This document shows, piece after piece, positions 27,081 through 34,686 of a stretch of 64,000 nt of DNA. The notes beneath the pieces are model-generated. The model made no database searches. It saw nothing but the letters and a program-made list of their open reading frames with translations, and was not told the origin of the DNA. Source of the DNA: an uncultured Blautia sp. (GTDB lineage: Bacteria > Bacillota > Clostridia > Lachnospirales > Lachnospiraceae); assembly GCA_900542045.1 (NCBI GenBank), contig UQMI01000005.1, forward strand, positions 25,809 to 89,808. The letters are read 5' to 3'. The first letter of the stretch is position 1. Each line of letters opens with the position of its first letter. The position numbers and the translations under genes are program-made.

Positions 27081-27494
27081 ATGAGAACAACCAAAAAAGC
27101 AGAAACCAAAGCAACAGAAACTGCTGCGACAGCTAATGTAGAGACTCCCGTAGAGACAGCTCCTGTTGAGAAGGCAGAAAAGACTCCTGCAAAGGAAACG
27201 AAAAAAACTACAAGAAAAACAACTGCCACAAAAAAGAGTGCTGCAGCAAAGACAACTGCCGCCAAACGCACCACAAGAAAGAAAGCTCATGTGGTGAATC
27301 AGGAAGTTTATATCCAGTTTTGGGGCAAAGAAGTCTACGCCAAAGATGTGGTAGATCGGATCAAAAATATCTGGGAAACAGATATGGGAAGAAAGCCGGA
27401 GGAGCTTCTGGATCTGAAAGTATATATCAAACCAGAAGAAAATGGTGCGCACTATGTGATCAACGGAGAGATCACCGGATTTATCGGCTTATAA
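27081..27494 (+). CDS. DUF6465 family protein with histone H1-like basic tail
   Basis: 137 residues. The first 70 are low complexity: a Thr/Ala/Glu/Pro part, then a Lys/Arg/Thr/Ala stretch with KKTTRKTT, KKSAAAKTTAAKRTTRKK, resembling histone H1-like tails. The C-terminal 65 residues form a compact domain starting VNQEVYIQFWGKEVYAKDVVDRIKNIW. Monocistronic, own promoter and a strong bidirectional terminator. The tail suggests nucleic acid or polyanion binding; that is inference from composition. The domain's function is unknown. Confidence 0.85.
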   Translation: MRTTKKAETKATETAATANVETPVETAPVEKAEKTPAKETKKTTRKTTATKKSAAAKTTAAKRTTRKKAHVVNQEVYIQFWGKEVYAKDVVDRIKNIWETDMGRKPEELLDLKVYIKPEENGAHYVINGEITGFIGL

Positions 27495-27517
27495 AAGTTT
27501 GATATAAAGTGAAGAAA

Positions 27518-27567
27518 AAGACCATTGCAAATGGAATTCTGGAAGAACTCTTTTGCAATGGTCTTTC
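27518..27567. terminator. bidirectional terminator between DUF6465 gene and SASP gene
   Basis: Perfect 15-base arms AAAGACCATTGCAAA (27518-27532) and TTTGCAATGGTCTTT (27553-27567), flanked by A-run and T-run, so it can serve both converging genes. Confidence 0.9.
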
Positions 27568-27608
27568 CCGCTTGTTTCAGTGATTACGGAAACAGTCAGG
27601 GGAAGAGA

Positions 27609-27830
27609 TTAGAACTGGCTGCCTGTGCCGCCTGTCATCTGTCTTTCCTGTGCTTCGATCATTTTCTTCACCATATAGCCGCCAACGCTTCCGTTCTGTT
27701 TGGAAGTCAGGTTTCCGTTGTAACCGTCAGTCAGGGGTACTCCCAGCTCGTTTGCTACTTCGAATTTGAAACGATCCAGTGCGCTTTTTGCTTCTGGTAC
27801 AGCTGCTGTGTTTGAAGAACGATTTGACAT
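27609..27830 (-). CDS. alpha/beta-type small acid-soluble spore protein
   Basis: 73 residues. ALDRFKFEVANELGVPL and GSVGGYMVKKMIEAQERQM are the two conserved helices of alpha/beta SASPs, including the Glu-Val-Ala GPR protease cleavage site region. These proteins coat and protect spore DNA. Ribosome site AAGGAGG (27840-27846) nine bases before the ATG. Probably under sigma-G. Confidence 0.97.
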   Translation of the reverse strand: MSNRSSNTAAVPEAKSALDRFKFEVANELGVPLTDGYNGNLTSKQNGSVGGYMVKKMIEAQERQMTGGTGSQF

Positions 27831-27872
27831 AATTCATTTCCTCCTTGGTTGTTTGTTGTTTTGTTACACTGC

Positions 27873-27879
27873 TAGTATG
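27873..27879 (-). promoter_or_regulatory. candidate sigma-G -10 element of the SASP gene
   Basis: Minus strand CATACTA, matching the forespore sigma-G -10 pattern CATWHTA and placed about 40 bases before the coding start. The -35 (GTATT) is 15 bases upstream, shorter than the usual 18, so the call is provisional. Confidence 0.5.
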
Positions 27880-28010
27880 TGACACAAAAAGAAAAATACA
27901 CTGGTAATATTTGAATAAACTGCCCATGCTGACCAGTAAAACGGATTTTGCGGCCCTTTCCGGCACATTTTTGGTGGGTTTATAAAAAATGTCTAAATTT
28001 TAAAAAATGA

Positions 28011-28039
28011 TTGCACTCTATTTATGCATTTGTTATAAT
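28011..28039 (+). promoter_or_regulatory. sigma-A promoter of mgsA-like gene
   Basis: TTGCAC (28011-28016), 17 bases, TATAAT (28034-28039). Confidence 0.8.
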
Positions 28040-28078
28040 GTCTAATATAATGTTTGAGAAGAAAGCAAGGGGTGACAT

Positions 28079-28474
28079 ATGAATCTTGGTATTATTGCAC
28101 ATAACAGTAAGAAAGTTTTGATTGAAGATTTCTGCATCGCTTACAAGAACATCCTGGCAAAGCATGAAGTGTATGCTACGGGCACCACCGGTCGTAGGAT
28201 TGAAGAAGTTACCGGATTGCATGTGCATAAATTCCTGGCAGGCAGTGTAGGCGGTGATAAACAATTTATGGAAATGATTGAGCGGGAAGACATGGATATG
28301 GTGATCCTGTTTTACAATCCGGTCATGGTAGATCCCAAGGAACCGGATATTGTGAAGATAGCCAAATGCTGTGATCGTTACAATATTCCGGTTGCGACGA
28401 ATATTGCAACTGCCGAGCTTCTGATCCTTGGATTGGCCCGCGGCGATCTGGATTGGAGATTAAATCTGAAATGA
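28079..28474 (+). CDS. methylglyoxal synthase-like protein with altered active site
   Basis: 131 residues, typical MgsA length and fold: IIAHNSKK start, phosphate-site ATGTTGR (33-39), GGDKQ (58-62), PVATNIATAELLI near the end. With a constant offset of 11 to E. coli MgsA, H19, the catalytic base D71 and D101 are kept (H8, D60, D90), but D20 is N9, D91 is N80 and H98 is K87. The usual DPLxxxPHxPDV segment reads NPVMVDPKEPDI. It may be a slower or different enzyme acting on dihydroxyacetone phosphate or a related phosphate. Stop overlaps the rsmD start (ATGA). Confidence 0.85.
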   Translation: MNLGIIAHNSKKVLIEDFCIAYKNILAKHEVYATGTTGRRIEEVTGLHVHKFLAGSVGGDKQFMEMIEREDMDMVILFYNPVMVDPKEPDIVKIAKCCDRYNIPVATNIATAELLILGLARGDLDWRLNLK

Positions 28475-29019
28475 GAGTAATTGCAGGAACAGCCCGGCGG
28501 CTTCCGCTGAAAACGGTGCCGGGCCTTACAACGCGTCCTACAACAGACCGTATTAAAGAAACTTTGTTTAATATCTTACAGACAGGAATAGCGGACAGCC
28601 GCTTCCTGGATCTGTTCAGCGGCAGCGGAGCCATAGGCATAGAAGCCTTGAGCCGAGGTGCTGCTTTTGCTGCGTTTATCGAAAAAAATCCGAAAGCTGC
28701 TGCCTGTATCCGTGAAAACCTGGAATTTACCAGACTGGCGGACCGGGCGCAGGTTCGGAAAGGAAGTGTGGAAGAGATCCTTCCGGTTTTGCGGGAAGAT
28801 CCCTTTGATTATGTTTTTATGGATCCTCCTTATGGGCAGGGGCTGGAGAGGAAAGCGCTGGAAATGCTTGCACAGTCCCCCCTTGTGACAGAGGAGACCG
28901 TGTTGATCGTGGAAGCGGATCTGGATACGGATTTTTCCTATACGGAGGAACTGGGATACCAGATTGTAAGAAGAAAAGAATACAAAACCAATGCACATAT
29001 TTTTTTGAAAAAAAAGTAA
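28471..29019 (+). CDS. rsmD: 16S rRNA (guanine966-N2)-methyltransferase RsmD
   Basis: 182 residues from ATG 28471 ([13 protein letters not shown]), overlapping the upstream stop by four bases; an upstream in-frame start is not needed. S-adenosylmethionine site [18 protein letters not shown] near residue 47 and catalytic DPPYG near residue 119. rsmD followed by coaD is a very common pair in Firmicutes. Confidence 0.95.
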   Translation: MRVIAGTARRLPLKTVPGLTTRPTTDRIKETLFNILQTGIADSRFLDLFSGSGAIGIEALSRGAAFAAFIEKNPKAAACIRENLEFTRLADRAQVRKGSVEEILPVLREDPFDYVFMDPPYGQGLERKALEMLAQSPLVTEETVLIVEADLDTDFSYTEELGYQIVRRKEYKTNAHIFLKKK

Positions 29020-29042
29020 ACAGAAAGTACGAGGAAAAGAAA

Positions 29043-29534
29043 ATGGCAACAGCAGTATACCCTGGAAGTTTTGACCCGGTGACGTATGGACATCTGGATG
29101 TGATCCGTAGGGCAAGCTCTTCATTTGAGCATGTGATCGTGGGAGTTTTGAATAATTCTGCAAAATCTCCGTTGTTTTCTGCCACAGAACGTGTTAAAAT
29201 GCTAAAGGGAGTAACTGAGGATCTGCCCAACGTGGAAATTGAATCGTTTCAGGGCCTGTCAGTCAGCTTCGCGCGGAAACATGGAGCCGCTGTAATTCTG
29301 AGAGGACTGCGTGCGATCACAGATTTCGAGTATGAATTGCAGATGGCACAGACGAACCGGGTGCTGTGTCCGGAAGTGGATACCATGTTTATGACCACTT
29401 CGCTGGAGTATGCGTATCTGAGTTCCACTACTGTGAAGGAAGTGGCCGCATTTGGCGGGGACATCAGCAATTTTGTGCATCCCCTGGTGGCAGAATATAT
29501 TCAGAAAAAGATGAATCAGTTGAGAGAAAAATAA
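29043..29534 (+). CDS. coaD: pantetheine-phosphate adenylyltransferase
   Basis: 163 residues. Nucleotidyltransferase start [19 protein letters not shown] with the (H/T)xGH motif as [23 protein letters not shown] and [18 protein letters not shown] are the other conserved stretches. Transfers AMP from ATP to 4'-phosphopantetheine, the penultimate step of coenzyme A synthesis. AGGAAAAG ribosome site. Confidence 0.97.
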   Translation: MATAVYPGSFDPVTYGHLDVIRRASSSFEHVIVGVLNNSAKSPLFSATERVKMLKGVTEDLPNVEIESFQGLSVSFARKHGAAVILRGLRAITDFEYELQMAQTNRVLCPEVDTMFMTTSLEYAYLSSTTVKEVAAFGGDISNFVHPLVAEYIQKKMNQLREK

Positions 29535-29551
29535 ATAAGGAGAGAAGTACT

Positions 29552-30187
29552 ATGAGCAGCAGAATCGAACAAATTATTGAAGAAATCGAAGAATATGTGG
29601 ACAGCTGTAAATATCAGCCTCTGTCCACTACCAAGATCGTTGTAAATAAAGAAGAAATCGAAGAACTGTTAAGAGAGCTTCGTCTGAAGACACCGGATGA
29701 AATTAAGAGATATCAGAAGATCATCAGCAACAAGGATGCCATTCTGGAGGATGCCCAGCAGAAGGCAGACAGCCTGATCGCCGATGCCCAGGCAAAGGCC
29801 CAGGAGATGGTGACGCAGCATGAGGTAATGCAGAAGGCATATGCCCAGGCAAATGAAACCATCAATGCCGCCAACCGCCAGGCTCAGGAAATCCTGGATT
29901 CTGCAACCCAGGACGCCAACAGCATCCGTTTGAGCGCTATTACCTACACAGATGAAATGCTGGCCAACATCGCCAATGTACTGACCAGTACCCTTGACGA
30001 TGCCGGCGGAAAATACAAGATTTTCCTGGAGTCTCTCCAGAGCTGTCTGGATGTGGTGAATCAGAACCGCCATGAGCTGGCGCCGCAGACTGCGCAGGCC
30101 GCAGCCATTACTTCTTCTTATCAGAATGCGGCCGATGATGAGGAAGAAGACGATGATGTGTTACTGGATGACCTGGGAGACCAGTAA
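29552..30187 (+). CDS. coiled-coil protein (DivIVA/ATP-synthase-B-like hypothetical)
   Basis: 211 residues from ATG 29552 (ATAAGGAGAG upstream); an upstream in-frame extension lies inside coaD. Residues 45-135 are an Ala/Gln/Glu-rich coiled coil (DAILEDAQQKADSLIADAQAKAQEM and similar), giving resemblance to subunit B of ATP synthase and DivIVA. The tail is acidic (EEEDDDVLLDDLGDQ). Frequently follows coaD in Lachnospiraceae-type genomes. Function unknown; a scaffold role is a guess from the coiled coil. Its last 27 bases overlap the convergent ylbJ-like gene. Confidence 0.75.
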   Translation: MSSRIEQIIEEIEEYVDSCKYQPLSTTKIVVNKEEIEELLRELRLKTPDEIKRYQKIISNKDAILEDAQQKADSLIADAQAKAQEMVTQHEVMQKAYAQANETINAANRQAQEILDSATQDANSIRLSAITYTDEMLANIANVLTSTLDDAGGKYKIFLESLQSCLDVVNQNRHELAPQTAQAAAITSSYQNAADDEEEDDDVLLDDLGDQ

Positions 30188-31141
30188 AGCCAGGAGAAAG
30201 GTCAGACAGAAGTTCAGCAGCTTTCCTGCCAGATAAGGGAGCAGTGACAGACCGCAGGAGTGAGTCACACTTCTTGTCTGGGCCAGTATACATAGTCCGC
30301 CAAAGGAAGAGGCGGCTGTGGCAATGGCGTATTTCATCGGAAAATTCAGACCTGTATTCTGGATATGATGCAGCCCTGTGGATATTTCCGTCAGGCTCAG
30401 AAAGAGAGTCCTGGAAATGCTTTCCGTGGTCCAGATCGTCTGAACGGCTGCGCTGAAGATGGAGAACAGCAGAATATAACCACCCAGCTTCGTGATCGTT
30501 TCGAAGCTGTCCATAATGGAGACATCGATCCAGTCCCTTTCCGGGACCAAAGAGGATGTCTCTTTTTTTTGTCCGGCCGGGGCGGAAGCAGGATCGCAGG
30601 TACCGCTGCGGGACATGGCCAGGAGGCAGCTTTGGGAGAAGCGCCGGTAGTACACGCGAAAACAGAGACTGCACAGATACATGCTGCAATAAAGCAGCAG
30701 AAAGGTGATCAGAGTATATTCCGGCCGGCCCAGAACCGTATGTACCAGGTAAGTGGAGAGGAACATGGGACTGGCGTTGTTGCAGAAGGTAAGAAGATAG
30801 TCCGCCTCATTGCGGGTGATTTTTCCGGAACAATACAGTTCGCCGGCAAGCTTGGCGCCCATGGGATAACCGCAGAGCATACCCAGGATCCAGGCATAGG
30901 CGCCATAGGGGGTAAGCCCCAGAACAGACCGCCAGACAGGGGCCAGGGGTTCCAGAAAGATCCGGATCACACCGGTGCGAAGAAGGAGGCGTGAAAGGAT
31001 CAGGAAGGGGAGCAGGGTGGGCAGCAGCGTATTGAGCCACAGACCGAGACCGCTCCGGGAGGCTTCCAGGGCCTGGGAAGGCATGGCAAACAGGTAGAAC
31101 AGGAGAAAAAACAGAACGAACAGGAAAAGATTCCGTTTCAT
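30161..31141 (-). CDS. sporulation integral membrane protein YlbJ-like
   Basis: 326 residues from the minus-strand ATG at 31141 (MKRNLFLFVLFFLLFYLFAMPSQALEASRSGL is the normal N-terminus); longer in-frame readings upstream have no ribosome site. About eight membrane helices and the nucleoside-recognition motif LWLNTLLPTLLPFLILS and LCGYPMGAKLAGELY with CNNASPMFL. YlbJ is a sigma-E-dependent protein needed for spore cortex formation in Bacillus. Convergent with the coiled-coil gene and overlapping it by 27 bases; divergent from pepD. Confidence 0.88.
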   Translation of the reverse strand: MKRNLFLFVLFFLLFYLFAMPSQALEASRSGLGLWLNTLLPTLLPFLILSRLLLRTGVIRIFLEPLAPVWRSVLGLTPYGAYAWILGMLCGYPMGAKLAGELYCSGKITRNEADYLLTFCNNASPMFLSTYLVHTVLGRPEYTLITFLLLYCSMYLCSLCFRVYYRRFSQSCLLAMSRSGTCDPASAPAGQKKETSSLVPERDWIDVSIMDSFETITKLGGYILLFSIFSAAVQTIWTTESISRTLFLSLTEISTGLHHIQNTGLNFPMKYAIATAASSFGGLCILAQTRSVTHSCGLSLLPYLAGKLLNFCLTFLLALLVSQVIQ

Positions 31142-31174
31142 GGTGGTAACCTTTTTTATTTCATTATATGTGCC

Positions 31175-31203
31175 TTGCATTGAAACATGAGTTGTGACAT
31201 AAT
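31175..31203 (+). promoter_or_regulatory. sigma-A promoter of pepD
   Basis: TTGCAT (31175-31180), 17 bases, CATAAT (31198-31203); start near 31210, followed by AGGAGG and ATG 31231. Confidence 0.7.
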
Positions 31204-31230
31204 GGTAGCGAATGAAAAGGAGGAAGAAAA

Positions 31231-32682
31231 ATGGCAGTTTTAGAGCATTTAGATCCAAAGGATGTATTTTATTATTTCGAGGAGATCTGCAGGATTCCCC
31301 ATGGTTCCGGGAATACCGGGCAGATTAGTGATTATCTGGCCAACTTTGCCAGAGAACGAAATCTTTCTTATATACAGGATGAACTGGGAAATGTGATCAT
31401 ACGGAAGCCGGCTGCGCCGGGTTATGAGAACGTACCAGGCGTGATCCTCCAGGGCCATATGGATATGGTGGCGGAGAAAACGCCGGAGTCGGATCACGAT
31501 TTTACAAAAGACGGATTGAAGCTGAAGATTACGGAAGATGGTTATATCACAGCAGAGGACACCACACTGGGAGGAGATGACGGCATTGCGATTGCATACG
31601 GACTGGCACTGCTGGCCGGCAATTATCCCCATCCGGCACTGGAGCTTCTGGTGACGGTAGACGAAGAGATCGGCATGCTGGGAGCATCGGGACTGGACTG
31701 CAGCCAGCTTCAGGGCAGACGGATGATCAACCTGGATTCGGAAGAAGAAGGCAGTATCTGGGTCAGCTGTGCCGGCGGAATGCGGGCTCTTTCCAGGATC
31801 CCCGTGGAATACACGGCAGGAGAAGGCGTACAGTATACCCTGAAGATCTCCGGACTGCTGGGCGGACATTCCGGATCCGAGATTGACAAGATCCGCTGCA
31901 ATGCCAATATTCTCATGGGCCGCGTACTTTACGGATTAAAGGAAGCTGCTGATTATGAGATCCTGTCTCTGGCCGGCGGAGCCAAGGACAATGCCATTCC
32001 CAGAGAATGTACTGCAGAGATCCTGGTGCCGAAGGATCAGAAGGACGCTGTGGAAGCCTATGCAAGGCAGACAGAGGAAGAGCTGCGTACAGAATACCAG
32101 AACACAGACGATGGTGTACGGGTGGAAGCCATCTGCAAAGGAGAGGGCGAAGGAAAGGTGCTGACTCCGGTATCCCGGGAAAAAGTAATCTTCTATCTGA
32201 TGAACCTGCCGGATGGGGTCCAGAAAATGAGCGGCAATATTCCGGGTCTGGTGGAAACATCTGCGAACCTGGGCATTCTCCGTCTGACATCTCAGGCGCT
32301 GGAAGGCAAATCCTGCGTGCGCAGTTCGGTGAAATCCGGCAAAACGGCTCTGTCACAGAAAATGGAATACCTGACGGAATTTCTGGGAGGCGAGTATGAG
32401 GTCAGCGGAGCGTATCCGGCCTGGGAGTACAAACAGGAATCGCCGCTCCGGGATCTGATGGTACAGGTGTATAAGGAAATGTATCAGAGCAGTCCCCAGG
32501 TAGTGGCGATCCATGCAGGTCTGGAGTGCGGGCTTCTTTATTCCAATATTCCGGGTCTGGACTGTGTGTCCATTGGACCAAATATGAAAGATATCCATAC
32601 AACGGAGGAAGTCCTGGAGATCGCCTCTGTAAAACGTGTATGGGAATATCTGCTTCGGGTGCTGGAGCAGATGCGGAAATAA
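31231..32682 (+). CDS. pepD: aminoacyl-histidine dipeptidase (M20 family, PepD)
   Basis: 483 residues. Zinc-site residues appear in LQGHMDMV near residue 74, TTLGGDDGIAIA near 112 and TVDEEIGMLGASGL near 143, with the dimerisation/lid domain in the centre and CGLLYSNIPGLDCVSIGP near the end. Start FYYFEEICRIPHGSGNT is diagnostic for the PepD branch. Hydrolyses Xaa-His and other unusual dipeptides in the cytoplasm. Confidence 0.94.
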   Translation: MAVLEHLDPKDVFYYFEEICRIPHGSGNTGQISDYLANFARERNLSYIQDELGNVIIRKPAAPGYENVPGVILQGHMDMVAEKTPESDHDFTKDGLKLKITEDGYITAEDTTLGGDDGIAIAYGLALLAGNYPHPALELLVTVDEEIGMLGASGLDCSQLQGRRMINLDSEEEGSIWVSCAGGMRALSRIPVEYTAGEGVQYTLKISGLLGGHSGSEIDKIRCNANILMGRVLYGLKEAADYEILSLAGGAKDNAIPRECTAEILVPKDQKDAVEAYARQTEEELRTEYQNTDDGVRVEAICKGEGEGKVLTPVSREKVIFYLMNLPDGVQKMSGNIPGLVETSANLGILRLTSQALEGKSCVRSSVKSGKTALSQKMEYLTEFLGGEYEVSGAYPAWEYKQESPLRDLMVQVYKEMYQSSPQVVAIHAGLECGLLYSNIPGLDCVSIGPNMKDIHTTEEVLEIASVKRVWEYLLRVLEQMRK

Positions 32683-32760
32683 ATGGTATTTTTCTGATTC
32701 CTGTCACATATGATGATATGTACCCTGAAAATCTCCCTTCCTGTGAAGAGCGGTGATGAT

Positions 32761-33582
32761 ATGAAAAGACTGCTGCTTTCTCTGTTGTTCCTTGTATGTC
32801 TGCTGACTTCTCTGCAGACAGAGCTTCTGCAGCGGAGTCAGGTGTGGATCCTGCAGACAGATACCAATGAATCGGAAGCGTTTCGTAGACAGGCATTAAA
32901 TCCGGACACGATGGAAGCGCTTCGGAAAGAAAGTCAGGGGGATATGGAACGGTTTGCGGAGCTGCTGACCAATGCGATGCTCAGAAGCCGGTTTTCGGAG
33001 GAAAAGATGGACGGGAGCCTTGTATTTCCGGAAGAAGAACTCTACCGGAAATACAAGGACGCGGCGTATCAGAGTCTGCTGGAAAGCTACCAGGCTATCT
33101 GGGCAGATCTGGTATATTTTCCGGTGGCAGCGGCGGACACATCTTTTGCCGATACCTGGGGAGAGCCCCGTACATACGGAGGCGACCGGCTCCATGAAGG
33201 CACGGACATTTTCGGCGCGCAGGATGTATCCGGGTATTATCCGATCGTGAGCATGACAGAAGGCGTGGTGGAGCAGGTGGGATGGCTTCCCCTGGGCGGA
33301 TACCGGATCGGAATCCGCAGTCCTCATGGAGGTTATTTCTATTATTGCCATTTGTCTTCTTACGACCGGGAATTCCAGCGCGGTGACCTGGTGGCGGCCG
33401 GTGAGATCCTGGGTTTTATGGGAAACACCGGCTATGGAGAAGAAGGCACCAGAGGAAAGTTTCCGGTACACCTGCATCTTGGCATTTATATCGCCACTTC
33501 CGGTAATCCGGAACTGTCTGTGAATCCCTACTGGATCCTGCGGACCATGGAAGAGCAGCGCATTGTTTTCGCAGAAGGCTGA
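32761..33582 (+). CDS. M23 family metallopeptidase (LytM-type)
   Basis: 273 residues from ATG 32761 (MKRLLLSLLFLVCLLTSLQ, a signal/anchor sequence); the ribosome site is weak (GGTGAT). The C-terminal half is a LytM fold with RLHEGTDIFG near residue 142, YYYCHLSSYDR near 198, and the HxH motif PVHLHLGIYI near 236. All four expected zinc/catalytic positions are present. Likely an exported endopeptidase acting on peptidoglycan or an adaptor of the cell wall machinery. Confidence 0.9.
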   Translation: MKRLLLSLLFLVCLLTSLQTELLQRSQVWILQTDTNESEAFRRQALNPDTMEALRKESQGDMERFAELLTNAMLRSRFSEEKMDGSLVFPEEELYRKYKDAAYQSLLESYQAIWADLVYFPVAAADTSFADTWGEPRTYGGDRLHEGTDIFGAQDVSGYYPIVSMTEGVVEQVGWLPLGGYRIGIRSPHGGYFYYCHLSSYDREFQRGDLVAAGEILGFMGNTGYGEEGTRGKFPVHLHLGIYIATSGNPELSVNPYWILRTMEEQRIVFAEG

Positions 33583-33611
33583 ACAACAAAAACAATGCAA
33601 TTTTGGGGAGA

Positions 33612-33623
33612 TTATGGTATAAT
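33612..33623 (+). promoter_or_regulatory. extended -10 promoter of the alarmone synthetase gene
   Basis: TGGTATAAT with perfect -10 TATAAT (33618-33623) and a TGN extension; the -35 region (ATGCAA, 33595-33600, 17 bases away) is poor. Confidence 0.6.
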
Positions 33624-33696
33624 ATATGCTGGTATTTTTTCATTATCAGTGGATAATGAAAGTACGGCTTCTATGAGTTTTAAAGGAGTGATGGGA

Positions 33697-34509
33697 ATGG
33701 AAATACAGTTATGGCGCAATATTTTGAATCCATATGAACTGGCTGTGAAGGAGCTGGTCTTGAAATTTGAGCATCTGATATCGGAATACCGTGAGCAGGG
33801 GCTGTACTCTCCGATTGAGCAGGTGAGCGGCCGTGTGAAGAGTGTATCCAGTATTTTAGATAAAATGCAGAGAAAACAGATTCCGATGGAAAAAATGGAG
33901 CAGGAAGTAGAGGATATCGCCGGAATCCGGATCATTTGTCAGTTTGAAGAAGATATCGATGCTGTTGCCCATCTGATACAGAACCGGAAGGATATGACGG
34001 TGAAAAGTGAGAAGGATTATCTGAAGCATATTAAGCAGAGCGGCTACCGCAGCTATCATCTGATCATCTACTATCCGGTAGAAACCATAGAGGGAGAAAA
34101 AAATCTGCAGGTGGAAATTCAGATCCGTACTCTGGCCATGAATTTCTGGGCAACGATAGAACATTCCCTTCAGTACAAGTATAAGGGAAATATGCCGCCC
34201 CATGTGACCGAACGGCTGAGTAAAGCAGCGGATGCCATCAATCTGCTGGATCATGAGATGTCTTCCGTGCGGAATGAGATCATGGATGCGCAGAATTCTT
34301 CCCAGAATCAGTCCAACCTGGTGGCGGACATTCTGATCAACATTGAGAACCTTTACAAAGTTTCCAGCAAACGGGAGGTAATGAAGATCCAGGATGAATT
34401 CCTGCGTGTTTATGAGACAAAGGATCTCCATCAGCTGGAGCGTTTCCACCGTCAGCTGGATATTATTGCAGAAGGATACCGTGCCCAGTCTGCACCGGCA
34501 CGGATATGA
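33697..34509 (+). CDS. GTP pyrophosphokinase, small alarmone synthetase (RelP/RelQ type)
   Basis: 270 residues from ATG 33697, chosen because AAAGGAG ends eight bases before it (ATG 33691 would be too close). Synthetase motifs: GRVKSVSSILDKM near residue 45, DIAGIRIICQFEEDIDAV near 71, KQSGYRSYHLIIYYP near 110 and VEIQIRTLAMNFWATIEH near 138. No hydrolase, TGS or ACT domain, so it only makes (p)ppGpp. It is somewhat longer than Bacillus RelQ, with an extra helical C-terminus. A perfect palindrome overlaps the stop codon. Confidence 0.93.
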   Translation: MEIQLWRNILNPYELAVKELVLKFEHLISEYREQGLYSPIEQVSGRVKSVSSILDKMQRKQIPMEKMEQEVEDIAGIRIICQFEEDIDAVAHLIQNRKDMTVKSEKDYLKHIKQSGYRSYHLIIYYPVETIEGEKNLQVEIQIRTLAMNFWATIEHSLQYKYKGNMPPHVTERLSKAADAINLLDHEMSSVRNEIMDAQNSSQNQSNLVADILINIENLYKVSSKREVMKIQDEFLRVYETKDLHQLERFHRQLDIIAEGYRAQSAPARI

Positions 34510-34536
34510 ATTCAGGCTGCAAAGCAGCCTGAATTC
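34508..34536. repeat. perfect 13-bp palindrome at the alarmone synthetase stop
   Basis: GAATTCAGGCTGC, three-base loop, GCAGCCTGAATTC. Strong RNA hairpin potential but no U-run after it; the stop codon TGA (34507-34509) lies in its left foot. Confidence 0.85.
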
Positions 34537-34636
34537 ACGAAGAAGGAGCGAAGCGGATTCTGAGTGTCCGCTGAGAGTGGCTTTTTTGGCCTGGTGTCAC
34601 GAAGAAGAAGCGGAGCGGATTCTGAGTGTCCGCTGA
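34536..34636. repeat. 39-bp direct repeat, two copies
   Basis: Copies at 34536-34574 and 34598-34636, 62 bases apart, differing at two positions. Each carries a small stem AGCGGA...TCCGCT around TTCTGAGTG. They sit in the leader of the YgiQ gene. The first is followed by GGCTTTTTTGG, so one copy may act as a weak terminator. Confidence 0.85.
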
Positions 34637-34686
34637 AGATATGGCTGTGAGGCAGCCGAAGGAGAACAGAAGATGAGGAAAAATAT

